NCBI GenBank assembly: GCA_020403455.1
Contig: JADBXP010000003.1
Location: 62,001 to 126,000, forward strand
From: Chitinophagaceae bacterium
GTDB lineage: Bacteria > Bacteroidota > Bacteroidia > Chitinophagales > Chitinophagaceae
Direction of reading: 5' to 3'
Length of the DNA stretch: 64,000 nt
In this document: positions 50,840 to 58,900 of the stretch, piece after piece
Position numbering within the stretch: the stretch's first letter is position 1
Layout of the letters: each line of letters begins with the position of its first letter
Position numbers and translations under genes: made by a program
Notes under the pieces: generated by a model
What the model saw: the letters and a program-made list of their open reading frames with translations, nothing else
What the model was told of the DNA's origin: nothing
Databases searched by the model: none

Positions 50840-51925
50840 ATGGAACAGACCACTACAACCGCCAGGAACATCGATGAATTATTTTCCAAGCGTCCACTCA
50901 TTATCTCCGGACCCTGCAGCGCTGAAACAGAAGAGCAAGTGTTGCAAACTGCTACTCGTTTGGCAGCAACCGGAAAAATAGATATGCTGCGCGCAGGTAT
51001 TTGGAAACCAAGAACCCGCCCCGGAAGTTTCGAAGGGGTAGGAACGAAAGGACTTCCCTGGTTGCAAACTGCTAAAAAAATTACCGGTCTTCCCGTTACA
51101 GTAGAAGTGGCCACCGGAAAACAAGTGGAAGATGCTCTGCATTTTGGGATCGATGTTCTTTGGATAGGAGCTCGTACCACCGTTAACCCTTTCAGCGTTC
51201 AGGAAGTAGCAGATGCTTTGCGCGGAGTAAAGATTCCCGTCTTAATAAAAAATCCCATCAACCCGGACCTGGAGTTGTGGCTGGGAGCAATGGAAAGAGT
51301 TTCAAAATCAGGTATCGAACAAATCGGACTCATCCACCGCGGATTCAGCTCCTATGGAAATACTGAATACCGCAATGCACCGATGTGGCACCTCGCCATC
51401 GAAATGAAACGTCGCTTCCCTGATACACTCATGATCAACGACCCCTCCCATATTTGTGGGCGCCGAGATATTCTGCAGGATGTAGCGCAGACAGCCATTG
51501 ATCTGGATTTTGACGGCCTTATCGTGGAAAGTCACATCGATCCCGATATGGCATGGAGCGATGCTAAACAACAGATCACACCGGAAAGAATGGGTGAGAT
51601 GGTCGCGAACATCCGCTGGAGAAAAGAAGATACCAGCTCCGAAGAATACCATGTCAATCTGGAAAAACTTCGTCAGCAGATCAATAACCTTGACGATGAA
51701 TTGATGCAGATCCTTAGCCAGCGCATGAAAGTGGCAGAAAAGATTGGTCAATACAAGAAAGACAACAACATCACCATCCTGCAAACCAACCGATGGAATA
51801 ATATTCTCGACAGAGCGTATGCAAAAGGGGAGAAGCTTGGATTGACCAAGGATTTTGTGACGAGGTATTTCGATGCAGTTCACATGGAAAGCATCCATCA
51901 CCAGAATAAGATCATGAAGCAATAA
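50840..51925 (+). CDS. Bifunctional DAHP synthase / chorismate mutase
   Basis: 361 aa. The N-terminal 265 residues are a type I-beta 3-deoxy-7-phosphoheptulonate synthase (ISGPCSAETEEQ, RAGIWKPRTRPGSFEGVG, HRGFSSYGNTEYRN, NDPSHICGRR). The last 90 are an AroQ-type chorismate mutase (LEKLRQQINNLDDELMQILSQRMKVAEKIG). It both starts the shikimate pathway and directs chorismate to prephenate, which PheA and TyrA use; the mutase domain often serves as a feedback sensor in this fusion type. Confidence 0.95.
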   Translation: MEQTTTTARNIDELFSKRPLIISGPCSAETEEQVLQTATRLAATGKIDMLRAGIWKPRTRPGSFEGVGTKGLPWLQTAKKITGLPVTVEVATGKQVEDALHFGIDVLWIGARTTVNPFSVQEVADALRGVKIPVLIKNPINPDLELWLGAMERVSKSGIEQIGLIHRGFSSYGNTEYRNAPMWHLAIEMKRRFPDTLMINDPSHICGRRDILQDVAQTAIDLDFDGLIVESHIDPDMAWSDAKQQITPERMGEMVANIRWRKEDTSSEEYHVNLEKLRQQINNLDDELMQILSQRMKVAEKIGQYKKDNNITILQTNRWNNILDRAYAKGEKLGLTKDFVTRYFDAVHMESIHHQNKIMKQ

Positions 51926-51939
51926 TTTATTTCAGCACC

Positions 51940-52968
51940 ATGGCGCGCAATACAATAGATTTTCTTTTTTTCCAGGCCACTGTTGCCTGTCATTTCAACA
52001 CGAAGTTTGCATCGTTGGAAAAAATGACAGACAAAGAAAAAACGATCATCATCACGGATGAACATGTTTTCGCGGCACACCGCAAAAAATTTCGGGGGTG
52101 GAATACCATCGTATTGAAACCTGGTGAAGAATACAAGATACAAGTAACTGTTGATGTTATCATCGAACAACTCATTGCATTCGGTGCCGATCGACAATCT
52201 TTCTTAGTTGGTGTAGGTGGAGGCGTTATCACAGATATTACCGGCTATGTCGCAGGCATTTACATGCGGGGCATTCGCTTCGGACTCGTACCTACCTCTT
52301 TGCTGGCGATGGTGGATGCCGCCATCGGCGGGAAGAATGGAATTGATATCGGAATATATAAGAACATGGTCGGACTCATCCGTCAGCCGGAATGGATCCT
52401 GTTTGACATCGATTTTTTAAAAAGCCTTCCACTCATTGAATGGAGAAATGGTTTTGCCGAAATCATCAAGCATGCTGCTATCCGCGATGCAGCTCTTTTT
52501 CGTTTGTTGCAACAGCAAACACTTACAGGTTTCCGGCGACAGCCGAAACTATTGGAACGTTTGATACGAACCAATGTGCTCATCAAGATGAAGATCGTAA
52601 CAGAAGATGAATTCGAAAAAGGCGATAGAAAATTGTTGAACTTCGGACATACCCTCGGACATGCAATCGAGAATCAGTACGAATTAAGTCATGGTCAGGC
52701 CATCAGTATCGGCATGACCTATGCAGCGCTGCTTTCAGAGCAATTGACCAATTTCAAGCAAGCAATATCTGTAATTGATTTGTTGGAGCGATATGGACTG
52801 CCCACAAGAGCTGCTTTCGATTGGAAGAAAGTGGAAAAAGTGCTAGCGATGGACAAGAAAAAATCATTGGTGGGTATGCAGTATGTAATCCTGAAAAAAA
52901 TTGGGGATGCCGTTATTCATACCATTCCTGTACCCGAATTAATGAACCATCTGCGGAATTTAAATTGA
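51940..52968 (+). CDS. aroB: 3-dehydroquinate synthase
   Basis: 342 aa. It cyclises DAHP to 3-dehydroquinate using NAD and a metal. Signatures: GVGGGVITDITGYVAGIYMRGI, PTSLLAMVDAAIGGKNGID, KNMVG and FGHTLGHAIENQYELSHGQAIS with metal-binding histidines. It follows the DAHP synthase gene by 14 nt, so the first two shikimate steps are adjacent. Confidence 0.96.
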   Translation: MARNTIDFLFFQATVACHFNTKFASLEKMTDKEKTIIITDEHVFAAHRKKFRGWNTIVLKPGEEYKIQVTVDVIIEQLIAFGADRQSFLVGVGGGVITDITGYVAGIYMRGIRFGLVPTSLLAMVDAAIGGKNGIDIGIYKNMVGLIRQPEWILFDIDFLKSLPLIEWRNGFAEIIKHAAIRDAALFRLLQQQTLTGFRRQPKLLERLIRTNVLIKMKIVTEDEFEKGDRKLLNFGHTLGHAIENQYELSHGQAISIGMTYAALLSEQLTNFKQAISVIDLLERYGLPTRAAFDWKKVEKVLAMDKKKSLVGMQYVILKKIGDAVIHTIPVPELMNHLRNLN

Positions 52969-53038
52969 TTGTCCTTGTCAACATCAGGTTTAGTCATGCT
53001 CTAATGAGCGAAATAAAACTACTTACCAGCTATTAACT

Positions 53039-54316
53039 ATGAAAGCAACGGTTTCTCCTTCCTCTGTAACGGGTGTTATGCAAGCCCCGGCGAGCAAAAG
53101 CAGCATGCAACGTGCCTGTGCTGCAGCTTTATTGCATCCGGGAGAAACAATTTTACTGAATCCCGGTCACAGCAATGATGACCTGGCAGCGCTGGATGTA
53201 ATCACTAAGTTAGGTGCAACAGCACACATGCAATCCGACCATACATTGCTGATACAGTCCAGGGGGGTTCACCCACAGTCTACTACCATACATTGTGGCG
53301 AAAGTGGGTTGGGAATTCGAATGTTTACGCCCATTGCTGCCCTGAGCAATCTGTCGCTCACCATAACCGGTTCAGGAAGTCTGGTAACAAGACCAATGGA
53401 TTTTTTCGATCAGATATTGCCACAACTGGGCGTTGCTATTCATTCTCAACAGGGGAAGCTTCCCCTGCAAATTCAAGGGCCCTTGCAGCCGGCCCCCATA
53501 ACTGTTGATGGATCGCTGAGTTCACAATTTTTAACCGGACTTCTCATGGCGTTCGGTGCTGCTGCTAAAGAGGAGGTGATGATTACCGTAGATAATTTAG
53601 CCAGTAAACCCTACATAGATTTGACACTCGATGTGATGCGACATTTTGGAAGAAATGTACGACACATCGATCACCGATTTTTTTATATTGCTCCTGCTGA
53701 GCAAGCACCACCTTATCACATTAGTTATACTGTTGAGGGTGACTGGAGCAGTGTTTCTTTCTTATTGGTTGCAGGTGCTATTGCAGGTTCTGTGAGAATC
53801 AATGGAATCAGCCAATCCTCTTCCCAGGCCGACAAAGCAATGCTGCATGCACTCAAAGATGCGGGAGCTATTCTCGAGACAGGAAGGGATTTCGTTGAAG
53901 TAAAAGCTGGCGAATTAAAGTCATTTCATTTCGATGCGACCCACTGCCCAGATTTATTTCCCCCTCTGGTGGCACTGGCATCCTGTTGCGCGGGAACGAC
54001 TGTTGTTAAAGGAATTTCCCGTTTAGCACACAAGGAAAGCAACAGAGCACTCACATTACAAAAGGAATTCACTAAATTGGGAGTGGATATTCAATTGTCG
54101 GGAGATGACATGCTGATTACAGGTGCCCACGAACTCAGGGGGGCGGAAGTACATTCCCACCATGACCACCGAATTGCAATGGCTTGTGCAGTTGCAGCTT
54201 TAAGGGCCGAACAGTCTGTTGAAATTGAAGTTGCGGAGGCCATCAATAAATCATACCCCGATTTTTATCGACACCTGACAGCATTGGGTGCCGACATAAA
54301 CATAGATGAACAGTAA
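53039..54316 (+). CDS. aroA: 3-phosphoshikimate 1-carboxyvinyltransferase (EPSP synthase)
   Basis: 425 aa. It adds enolpyruvate from PEP to shikimate 3-phosphate. Blocks: MQAPASKSSMQRACAAALL, GESGLGIRMFTPIAAL, DGSLSSQFLTGLLMA and the C-terminal HDHRIAMACAVAAL with SYPDFYRHL. The PEP-binding lysine is in PASKSSMQR. It is 70 nt after aroB. aroK (shikimate kinase) and aroE are not in the window. Confidence 0.95.
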   Translation: MKATVSPSSVTGVMQAPASKSSMQRACAAALLHPGETILLNPGHSNDDLAALDVITKLGATAHMQSDHTLLIQSRGVHPQSTTIHCGESGLGIRMFTPIAALSNLSLTITGSGSLVTRPMDFFDQILPQLGVAIHSQQGKLPLQIQGPLQPAPITVDGSLSSQFLTGLLMAFGAAAKEEVMITVDNLASKPYIDLTLDVMRHFGRNVRHIDHRFFYIAPAEQAPPYHISYTVEGDWSSVSFLLVAGAIAGSVRINGISQSSSQADKAMLHALKDAGAILETGRDFVEVKAGELKSFHFDATHCPDLFPPLVALASCCAGTTVVKGISRLAHKESNRALTLQKEFTKLGVDIQLSGDDMLITGAHELRGAEVHSHHDHRIAMACAVAALRAEQSVEIEVAEAINKSYPDFYRHLTALGADINIDEQ

Positions 54317-54327
54317 AAATTATAAAC

Positions 54328-55359
54328 TTGAATAGCTTCGGACGTCAATTTCGCTGGCATATTTTTGGTGAGTCACATGGACCATGCATCGGCGTAACCA
54401 TCGATGGTTGTCCCGCCGGACTACCACTCGAAGTAACAGACTTTGTTACTGATATGGAACGCAGAAAGGGTGGAATTCAAAAAGGAACAACACCCCGAAA
54501 AGAAGATGATATACCTGTATTCCTTTCCGGATGGTACAATGGATTCACTACCGGGGCACCGCTTACGCTGATGATTGAAAATAAAAACACCCGCAGTGAG
54601 GACTACACCAAGCAGCGTGCTTTTCCCAGACCGGGGCATGCGGATTGGGTAGCGGGAGTGAAGTATGGCGGATTTGAGGATTACAGAGGAGGAGGACATT
54701 TCAGCGGACGACTAACCGCAGCAATGGTAGCAGCAGGCGTAGTGGCCAAAAAATTGCTCTCGCATGCTGCAAAGAACTTCGAAACATCCATAGAGGTAGG
54801 TGCCACAATTCTAGAAATAGGAGGGGAGATCGATTGGGAGAAGGGTTTACAAAAAGCAATTGATGCCAAAGACAGTGTAGGTGGTATTGTTGAATGTAGG
54901 GTAAAGGGATTGCCGGCAGGATTGGGTGAACATTTTTTTGATTCGGTAGAATCACTGCTGGCACATGCCGTTTTTGCCATTCCCGCCATTCGGGGAATAG
55001 AGTTTGGAACCGGCTTTGCAGCCGCCCGCATGTTGGGCTCTCAACACAACGATGCATTGCTCGATGGAAAAGGGAATACATTGACCAACCATGCCGGAGG
55101 AATTATTGGCGGACTTACCAATGGGCAGGAATTGGTTTTCAGGATCGCCGTAAAACCAACTTCCTCAACACCACAAGACCAACAAACCTGGAACCGGGAA
55201 ACCGATCAGGTAGAGACGTTTGCCGTTCGAGGTAGGCACGATCTTTGTATTGCTTTGCGGGTGCCGGTAGTGCTGGAAGCAGTCACCGCAATGGTATTGG
55301 CAGATCTGCTCCTACTGGCTCAACAGATTCCTCCCGTTCTTACCAACCATAACCAATAA
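54328..55359 (+). CDS. aroC: Chorismate synthase
   Basis: 343 aa. FMN-dependent conversion of EPSP to chorismate. The N-terminus NSFGRQFRWHIFGESHGPCIGV is diagnostic and begins right at a TTG codon (54328), so TTG is the start. Other signatures are DMERRKGGIQKGTTPRKEDD, RPGHADW, YGGFEDYRGGGHFSGRLTA and SQHNDALLDGKGN. It is 11 nt downstream of aroA. Confidence 0.97.
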   Translation: MNSFGRQFRWHIFGESHGPCIGVTIDGCPAGLPLEVTDFVTDMERRKGGIQKGTTPRKEDDIPVFLSGWYNGFTTGAPLTLMIENKNTRSEDYTKQRAFPRPGHADWVAGVKYGGFEDYRGGGHFSGRLTAAMVAAGVVAKKLLSHAAKNFETSIEVGATILEIGGEIDWEKGLQKAIDAKDSVGGIVECRVKGLPAGLGEHFFDSVESLLAHAVFAIPAIRGIEFGTGFAAARMLGSQHNDALLDGKGNTLTNHAGGIIGGLTNGQELVFRIAVKPTSSTPQDQQTWNRETDQVETFAVRGRHDLCIALRVPVVLEAVTAMVLADLLLLAQQIPPVLTNHNQ

Positions 55360-55370
55360 ATCAGATAACA

Positions 55371-55676
55371 GTGGAAACGGCATACATTTATCACATTACA
55401 ACCCGCAGTTGGTGGGAAGCAGCTCAGCCAAACGGACAACTTAGTTCACCCCGGTTTGAGGAAGAGGGCTATATACATTGCGCAACCGAACAACAAATAC
55501 CCGGTGTGCTGGAAAGATATTTTAAAGGACAAAGCGATCTGGTGCGTCTAACCATCGATAAGGCAAAAGTAAAGCCACCGCTGGTGTTTGAACTGGCAGG
55601 AAAACTCAATGAGGTATTCCCACATATCCATGGCCCCATCAACCTCGATGCCGTGGTGGCAGTTGACCCTCTGTAA
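55371..55676 (+). CDS. DUF952-domain protein
   Basis: 101 aa. The DUF952 core is visible: YIYHITTRSWWEAAQ, FEEEGYIHCATEQQIPGVLERYF and VFPHIHGPINLDAVVAV, with conserved His, Glu and Cys. The family is small and its biochemistry is not established. The start is a GTG, 11 nt after aroC, so it is probably the last gene of the aromatic operon. Confidence 0.87.
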   Translation: METAYIYHITTRSWWEAAQPNGQLSSPRFEEEGYIHCATEQQIPGVLERYFKGQSDLVRLTIDKAKVKPPLVFELAGKLNEVFPHIHGPINLDAVVAVDPL

Positions 55677-55828
55677 TAGTTCGTGAATCGAGTTTGTTGA
55701 AGGTCGCATCTCACATCCCCATTCAGTATGATTACCCAACTACCTGTGCATATTGGGTTGGGCGTGCACTGAAAACTTGAAGGGTGGTAGGCGTTCCACT
55801 AAGTGTACATATAAATTCAATGAATATG

Positions 55829-55863
55829 AATTGATATTCATCAATATATGAAAAATATCAATT
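55829..55863. repeat. AT-rich inverted repeat
   Basis: Ten-base arms AATTGATATT (55829-55838) and AATATCAATT (55854-55863), overlapped by a second palindrome TGAATAT (55821-55827) / ATATTCA (55834-55840). It lies in the 391-nt gap between the DUF952 and RlpA-like genes, upstream of the latter's -7 box. Confidence 0.6.
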
Positions 55864-55916
55864 TATTATACATTATTCATTAAATTTATAATATCAAGCA
55901 TATGGGGTTACATTCG

Positions 55917-55924
55917 TAACTTTG
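55917..55924 (+). promoter_or_regulatory. -7 box TAACTTTG for the RlpA-like gene
   Basis: Perfect TAnnTTTG, 143 nt before the ATG at 56068, giving an unusually long 5' leader that contains three 44-bp repeats. Confidence 0.55.
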
Positions 55925-55936
55925 CAGAATCCCGGA

Positions 55937-56067
55937 ATGACCACCCCAACCCCGGAATTCATTCCGGGGCGAAGCACAGGATGACCATCCCAACCCCGGA
56001 ATTCTTTCCGTGGTGAAGCACAGAATGACCATCTCAACCCCGGAATTCATTCCGGAGGCGTACCAAA
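55937..56067 (+). repeat. Three tandem 44-bp repeats with internal palindromes
   Basis: Units start at 55937, 55981 and 56025 (44, 44 and 43 bp), each beginning ATGACCA. Unit 1 holds a perfect 9-bp inverted repeat CCCCGGAAT (55950-55958) / ATTCCGGGG (55961-55969) with a 2-nt centre; units 2 and 3 have degraded versions. The start codon of the next gene directly follows unit 3. Confidence 0.85.
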
Positions 56068-57342
56068 ATGAAACTCAAACCACTCATATTACTCGCATTA
56101 GTAAGTTCCGTTCTATTTGGCTGGAGCATGATCGGTCCTGGGAAGGATTGGGTACTGGTAAAGGTTAAACTGGGAGAAAGCATTGTTATGGATACGCTTC
56201 ACTACCGGCTCAGGGGTGCGGTGATGCGGGGTCAAGGAATCATTTCAGATTCTTCGATGTTTTCCAACAGTTATACCTCTGATTCCCCAAATGGAATCAT
56301 GTGGTACCGGGCAGCCTGTTCGGAATTCCCTTTGGGAACACGAGTTCTGATCACCAATGCTGTTAATCAATATAAGGTGGCGGCAGTCATTAGCCGCAGG
56401 ATACCCTCACAACGGTCAACACGAGGAATGCGGCTCTCCCTGGAACCCGAAGCAGCTGAGATTTTACATTTAAGTCCTTCTCTGGTAAACCAGATCAGGG
56501 TCCAGTTGCTGGATTCCATTGGACTAAAGTCATTTAATCCGGGTGATAGTCTTTTATCCGGTATTGTTTCCGGTTTACCACCGATACATGATTCGGTTTC
56601 CGGGTATTCTTTCAAAAAGTCTGCTCGGCAGCTCAAGGGGATTGCCAGTTTTTACAGCTTGAACCTCGATGGAACTTTAACGGCCACCGGCGAAAAATTC
56701 AGGAATGAGAAGTTAACAGCAGCTAGCAATAACCTTCCTCTGAACACATGGGTAAGAGTGACCAATCAAAGAAATGGAAATGCTGTTATTGTTCGCATCA
56801 ATGACCGCATGCATCCCCGTATGGCCAAAAAGGGTAGGGTTGTAGACCTCAGTTATAGGGCGGCACGCGCACTCGATTTTGTTAAGGCCGGACTCACTAA
56901 GGTAACGGTGGAAGTGCTACAGGTACTTCCTAAAGAGTTGAAAATCATACCTCCAACTCCATCTGAAAACAATAAGATGGCCCCCGATACCCTTCGGAAA
57001 GGAAGCGATAGTTCCATGTTCCCTTCAACCCCCATGTTGGGTTTGGCTACCGTTTATCCCGTTGCCTACAATGGTAGAAAGACCCAATCAGGTGAAGTTT
57101 ATCGACCCGGTTTGATGACTGCTGCATCTAATAAGGTAGGAATCGGAACCCGCCTAAGGGTTACCAGCAGGGATACGGGTCGATGGATTGAAGTATGGGT
57201 AAATGACCGCCTTCCTGCTGCAACAGACAAGACAATTGTAATTCAGGTGAGCGGACAAGCAGCTAAAATGTTGGGTTTCAACCCCCAAAAGCGCCATCAG
57301 GTGGAGGTTTTACCCCTTTTTTCCCCAATAAAGAGGAAATAA
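56068..57342 (+). CDS. RlpA-like protein with three double-psi beta-barrel domains
   Basis: 424 aa. Signal sequence (about 1-20), then three RlpA-like DPBB domains at about 45-150, 195-295 and 325-424. Domain 2 is the best match: GIASFYSLNLDGTLTATGEKF, LTAASNNLPLNTWVRVTN, VRINDRMH and RVVDLSYRAA. Domain 3 keeps GLATVYP, MTAASNKVGIGTRLRVT and VNDRLP but ends in IVIQVS in place of the usual DLS. Domain 1 is the most divergent. RlpA proteins are septal peptidoglycan hydrolases or binders. Activity of any domain is inference; there is no SPOR domain. Confidence 0.82.
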   Translation: MKLKPLILLALVSSVLFGWSMIGPGKDWVLVKVKLGESIVMDTLHYRLRGAVMRGQGIISDSSMFSNSYTSDSPNGIMWYRAACSEFPLGTRVLITNAVNQYKVAAVISRRIPSQRSTRGMRLSLEPEAAEILHLSPSLVNQIRVQLLDSIGLKSFNPGDSLLSGIVSGLPPIHDSVSGYSFKKSARQLKGIASFYSLNLDGTLTATGEKFRNEKLTAASNNLPLNTWVRVTNQRNGNAVIVRINDRMHPRMAKKGRVVDLSYRAARALDFVKAGLTKVTVEVLQVLPKELKIIPPTPSENNKMAPDTLRKGSDSSMFPSTPMLGLATVYPVAYNGRKTQSGEVYRPGLMTAASNKVGIGTRLRVTSRDTGRWIEVWVNDRLPAATDKTIVIQVSGQAAKMLGFNPQKRHQVEVLPLFSPIKRK

Positions 57343-57385
57343 TTATTTCATTTTGTAATAATTTTATAAATTCAATAACACCCCG

Positions 57386-57393
57386 TATTTTTG
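57386..57393 (+). promoter_or_regulatory. -7 box TATTTTTG for the OmpA-like gene
   Basis: Exact TAnnTTTG 23 nt before the ATG at 57417. Confidence 0.55.
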
Positions 57394-57416
57394 CTCATTA
57401 AATTAAAAAACTGATT

Positions 57417-58772
57417 ATGAAGAAAATCATGCTTTTCATGGTTGCGTTGTGTACGACAGCTGTCGCTTTCTCACAGCCCATGAAATCCTACAAAAAAGAG
57501 CCATCTTTCGGTATTAGCTTTTTTTTGAAGGATATGACCACAGCCAACCTGATAGACAAGACTTCTTTGTCGAATGTGTTGAACAATAAACTTTGGTCCA
57601 AAGTTGGTGATATGGCTCCGGGTATCGGACTTAACTATTTTCAAGGTTTGACAGACCATATCGACTTTCAGGGTTCTTTGGGTGGATCCTTTACCAAATA
57701 TCCCTTCTCTTTTAATTCCGGTATCCCTGCCTCTACTCAAAATAAGTTCCTGATGGAATTGGCTGCTGCTGCCAACATTAAGTTGTTGACTGATCAGCAT
57801 GCAATTGTTCCTTACATCCACCTTGGAGTTGGGGCTTCTATGTATGCCGGAACTTATTTTGCAGCTTATGCACCAACCGGAGCAGGTTTGCAGTTTAAGT
57901 TATCAGAAGGTACTTTCCTGAATACCATGTTCGGTTACAACATTAAAGTTTCTCCGAATTCAGTGAATCACCTGACTTATTCGATGGGAATTGTCTCCCC
58001 GTTGAAAGAGAAGAAGCCTGTTGTTGTTCCTCCTCCTCCACCACCTCCACCTGTTGTGGTTCCTGAGAAAGATACCGATGGTGATGGTATAGTAGACAGC
58101 AAAGACAAATGTCCGACTGTTCCCGGAATTGCTAAATACGATGGTTGTCCGATTCCTGATACTGATGGAGACGGCATCAATGACGAAAATGATAAATGTC
58201 CTACCGTAAAAGGTTTGGCTAAATACCAGGGTTGTCCAATTCCTGATACAGATAAAGATGGTATCAATGATGAAGAAGACAAGTGTCCAACAGTTCCCGG
58301 TCTTGCACGCTACCAGGGATGTCCAATTCCTGATACCGATGGCGATGGCATCAATGATGAGGAAGATAAGTGTCCAAACGAAAAAGGCATCGCTGCTAAT
58401 TTCGGTTGTCCAGATATCGCCCCTCAGCTAAAAATTGCTGCTAAAACCATTACTTTCTTAACAGGTTCTGATAAGTTTGCTGCACCTAAACTGGTTCCTG
58501 AGAAATTGCAATATGTTCTGGATGCACTGAACAAGTATCCTACTCTGAAATTGGATATTGAAGGTCATACTGACAATACAGGTTCTGCCAAATTCAATAA
58601 GGCATTGTCACAGAAGCGTGCCAACAAGATTCAAAGCTGGCTCGTAAGCAAGGGTGTTGCGAAAGATCGCTTAACCGCTACCGGTTTTGGTCTTGAAAAA
58701 CCTGTTGCTACCAACAAAACAGCAAAAGGAAGACAAGAGAACAGACGCGTTGAATTACTGCCTCGCTTCTAA
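57417..58772 (+). CDS. OmpA-family outer-membrane protein with thrombospondin type 3 repeats
   Basis: 451 aa. Signal peptide (MKKIMLFMVALCTTAVAFSQ), an N-terminal beta-barrel (about 25-200), a proline-rich linker (PPPPPPPP near 205-212), four calcium-binding TSP3 repeats of the form DTDGDGIND-x-DKCP (about 220-335) and a C-terminal OmpA peptidoglycan-binding domain (IEGHTDNTGSAKFNKALSQKRA, ATGFG, RRVELLP). It links the outer membrane to peptidoglycan. The repeats give near-identical DNA blocks. A promoter and terminator flank it, so it is monocistronic. Confidence 0.95.
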   Translation: MKKIMLFMVALCTTAVAFSQPMKSYKKEPSFGISFFLKDMTTANLIDKTSLSNVLNNKLWSKVGDMAPGIGLNYFQGLTDHIDFQGSLGGSFTKYPFSFNSGIPASTQNKFLMELAAAANIKLLTDQHAIVPYIHLGVGASMYAGTYFAAYAPTGAGLQFKLSEGTFLNTMFGYNIKVSPNSVNHLTYSMGIVSPLKEKKPVVVPPPPPPPPVVVPEKDTDGDGIVDSKDKCPTVPGIAKYDGCPIPDTDGDGINDENDKCPTVKGLAKYQGCPIPDTDKDGINDEEDKCPTVPGLARYQGCPIPDTDGDGINDEEDKCPNEKGIAANFGCPDIAPQLKIAAKTITFLTGSDKFAAPKLVPEKLQYVLDALNKYPTLKLDIEGHTDNTGSAKFNKALSQKRANKIQSWLVSKGVAKDRLTATGFGLEKPVATNKTAKGRQENRRVELLPRF

Positions 58773-58793
58773 TCTTACCTGAAATTCATATGC

Positions 58794-58823
58794 AAGAGGC
58801 TGCCATTGGCAGCCTCTTTTTTT
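58794..58823. terminator. Terminator between the OmpA-like gene and priA
   Basis: A perfect 11-bp stem AAGAGGCTGCC (58794-58804) / GGCAGCCTCTT (58808-58818) with loop ATT, then Ts. The symmetric stem could also act for the convergent priA transcript, though it is T-rich only on the plus side. Confidence 0.88.
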
Positions 58824-58900
58824 ATTTCTACTAATCAATAATTTGGATGGATGATAGGGTTACAAAGAGAATATGCGATCAAAAAAAACTTACTCAAAGA

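Noticed and set aside
58080..58400. Tandem DNA repeats in the OmpA-like gene as a possible mobile or CRISPR-like element
   Set aside because: They encode the four TSP3 protein repeats in frame and are explained by the protein.
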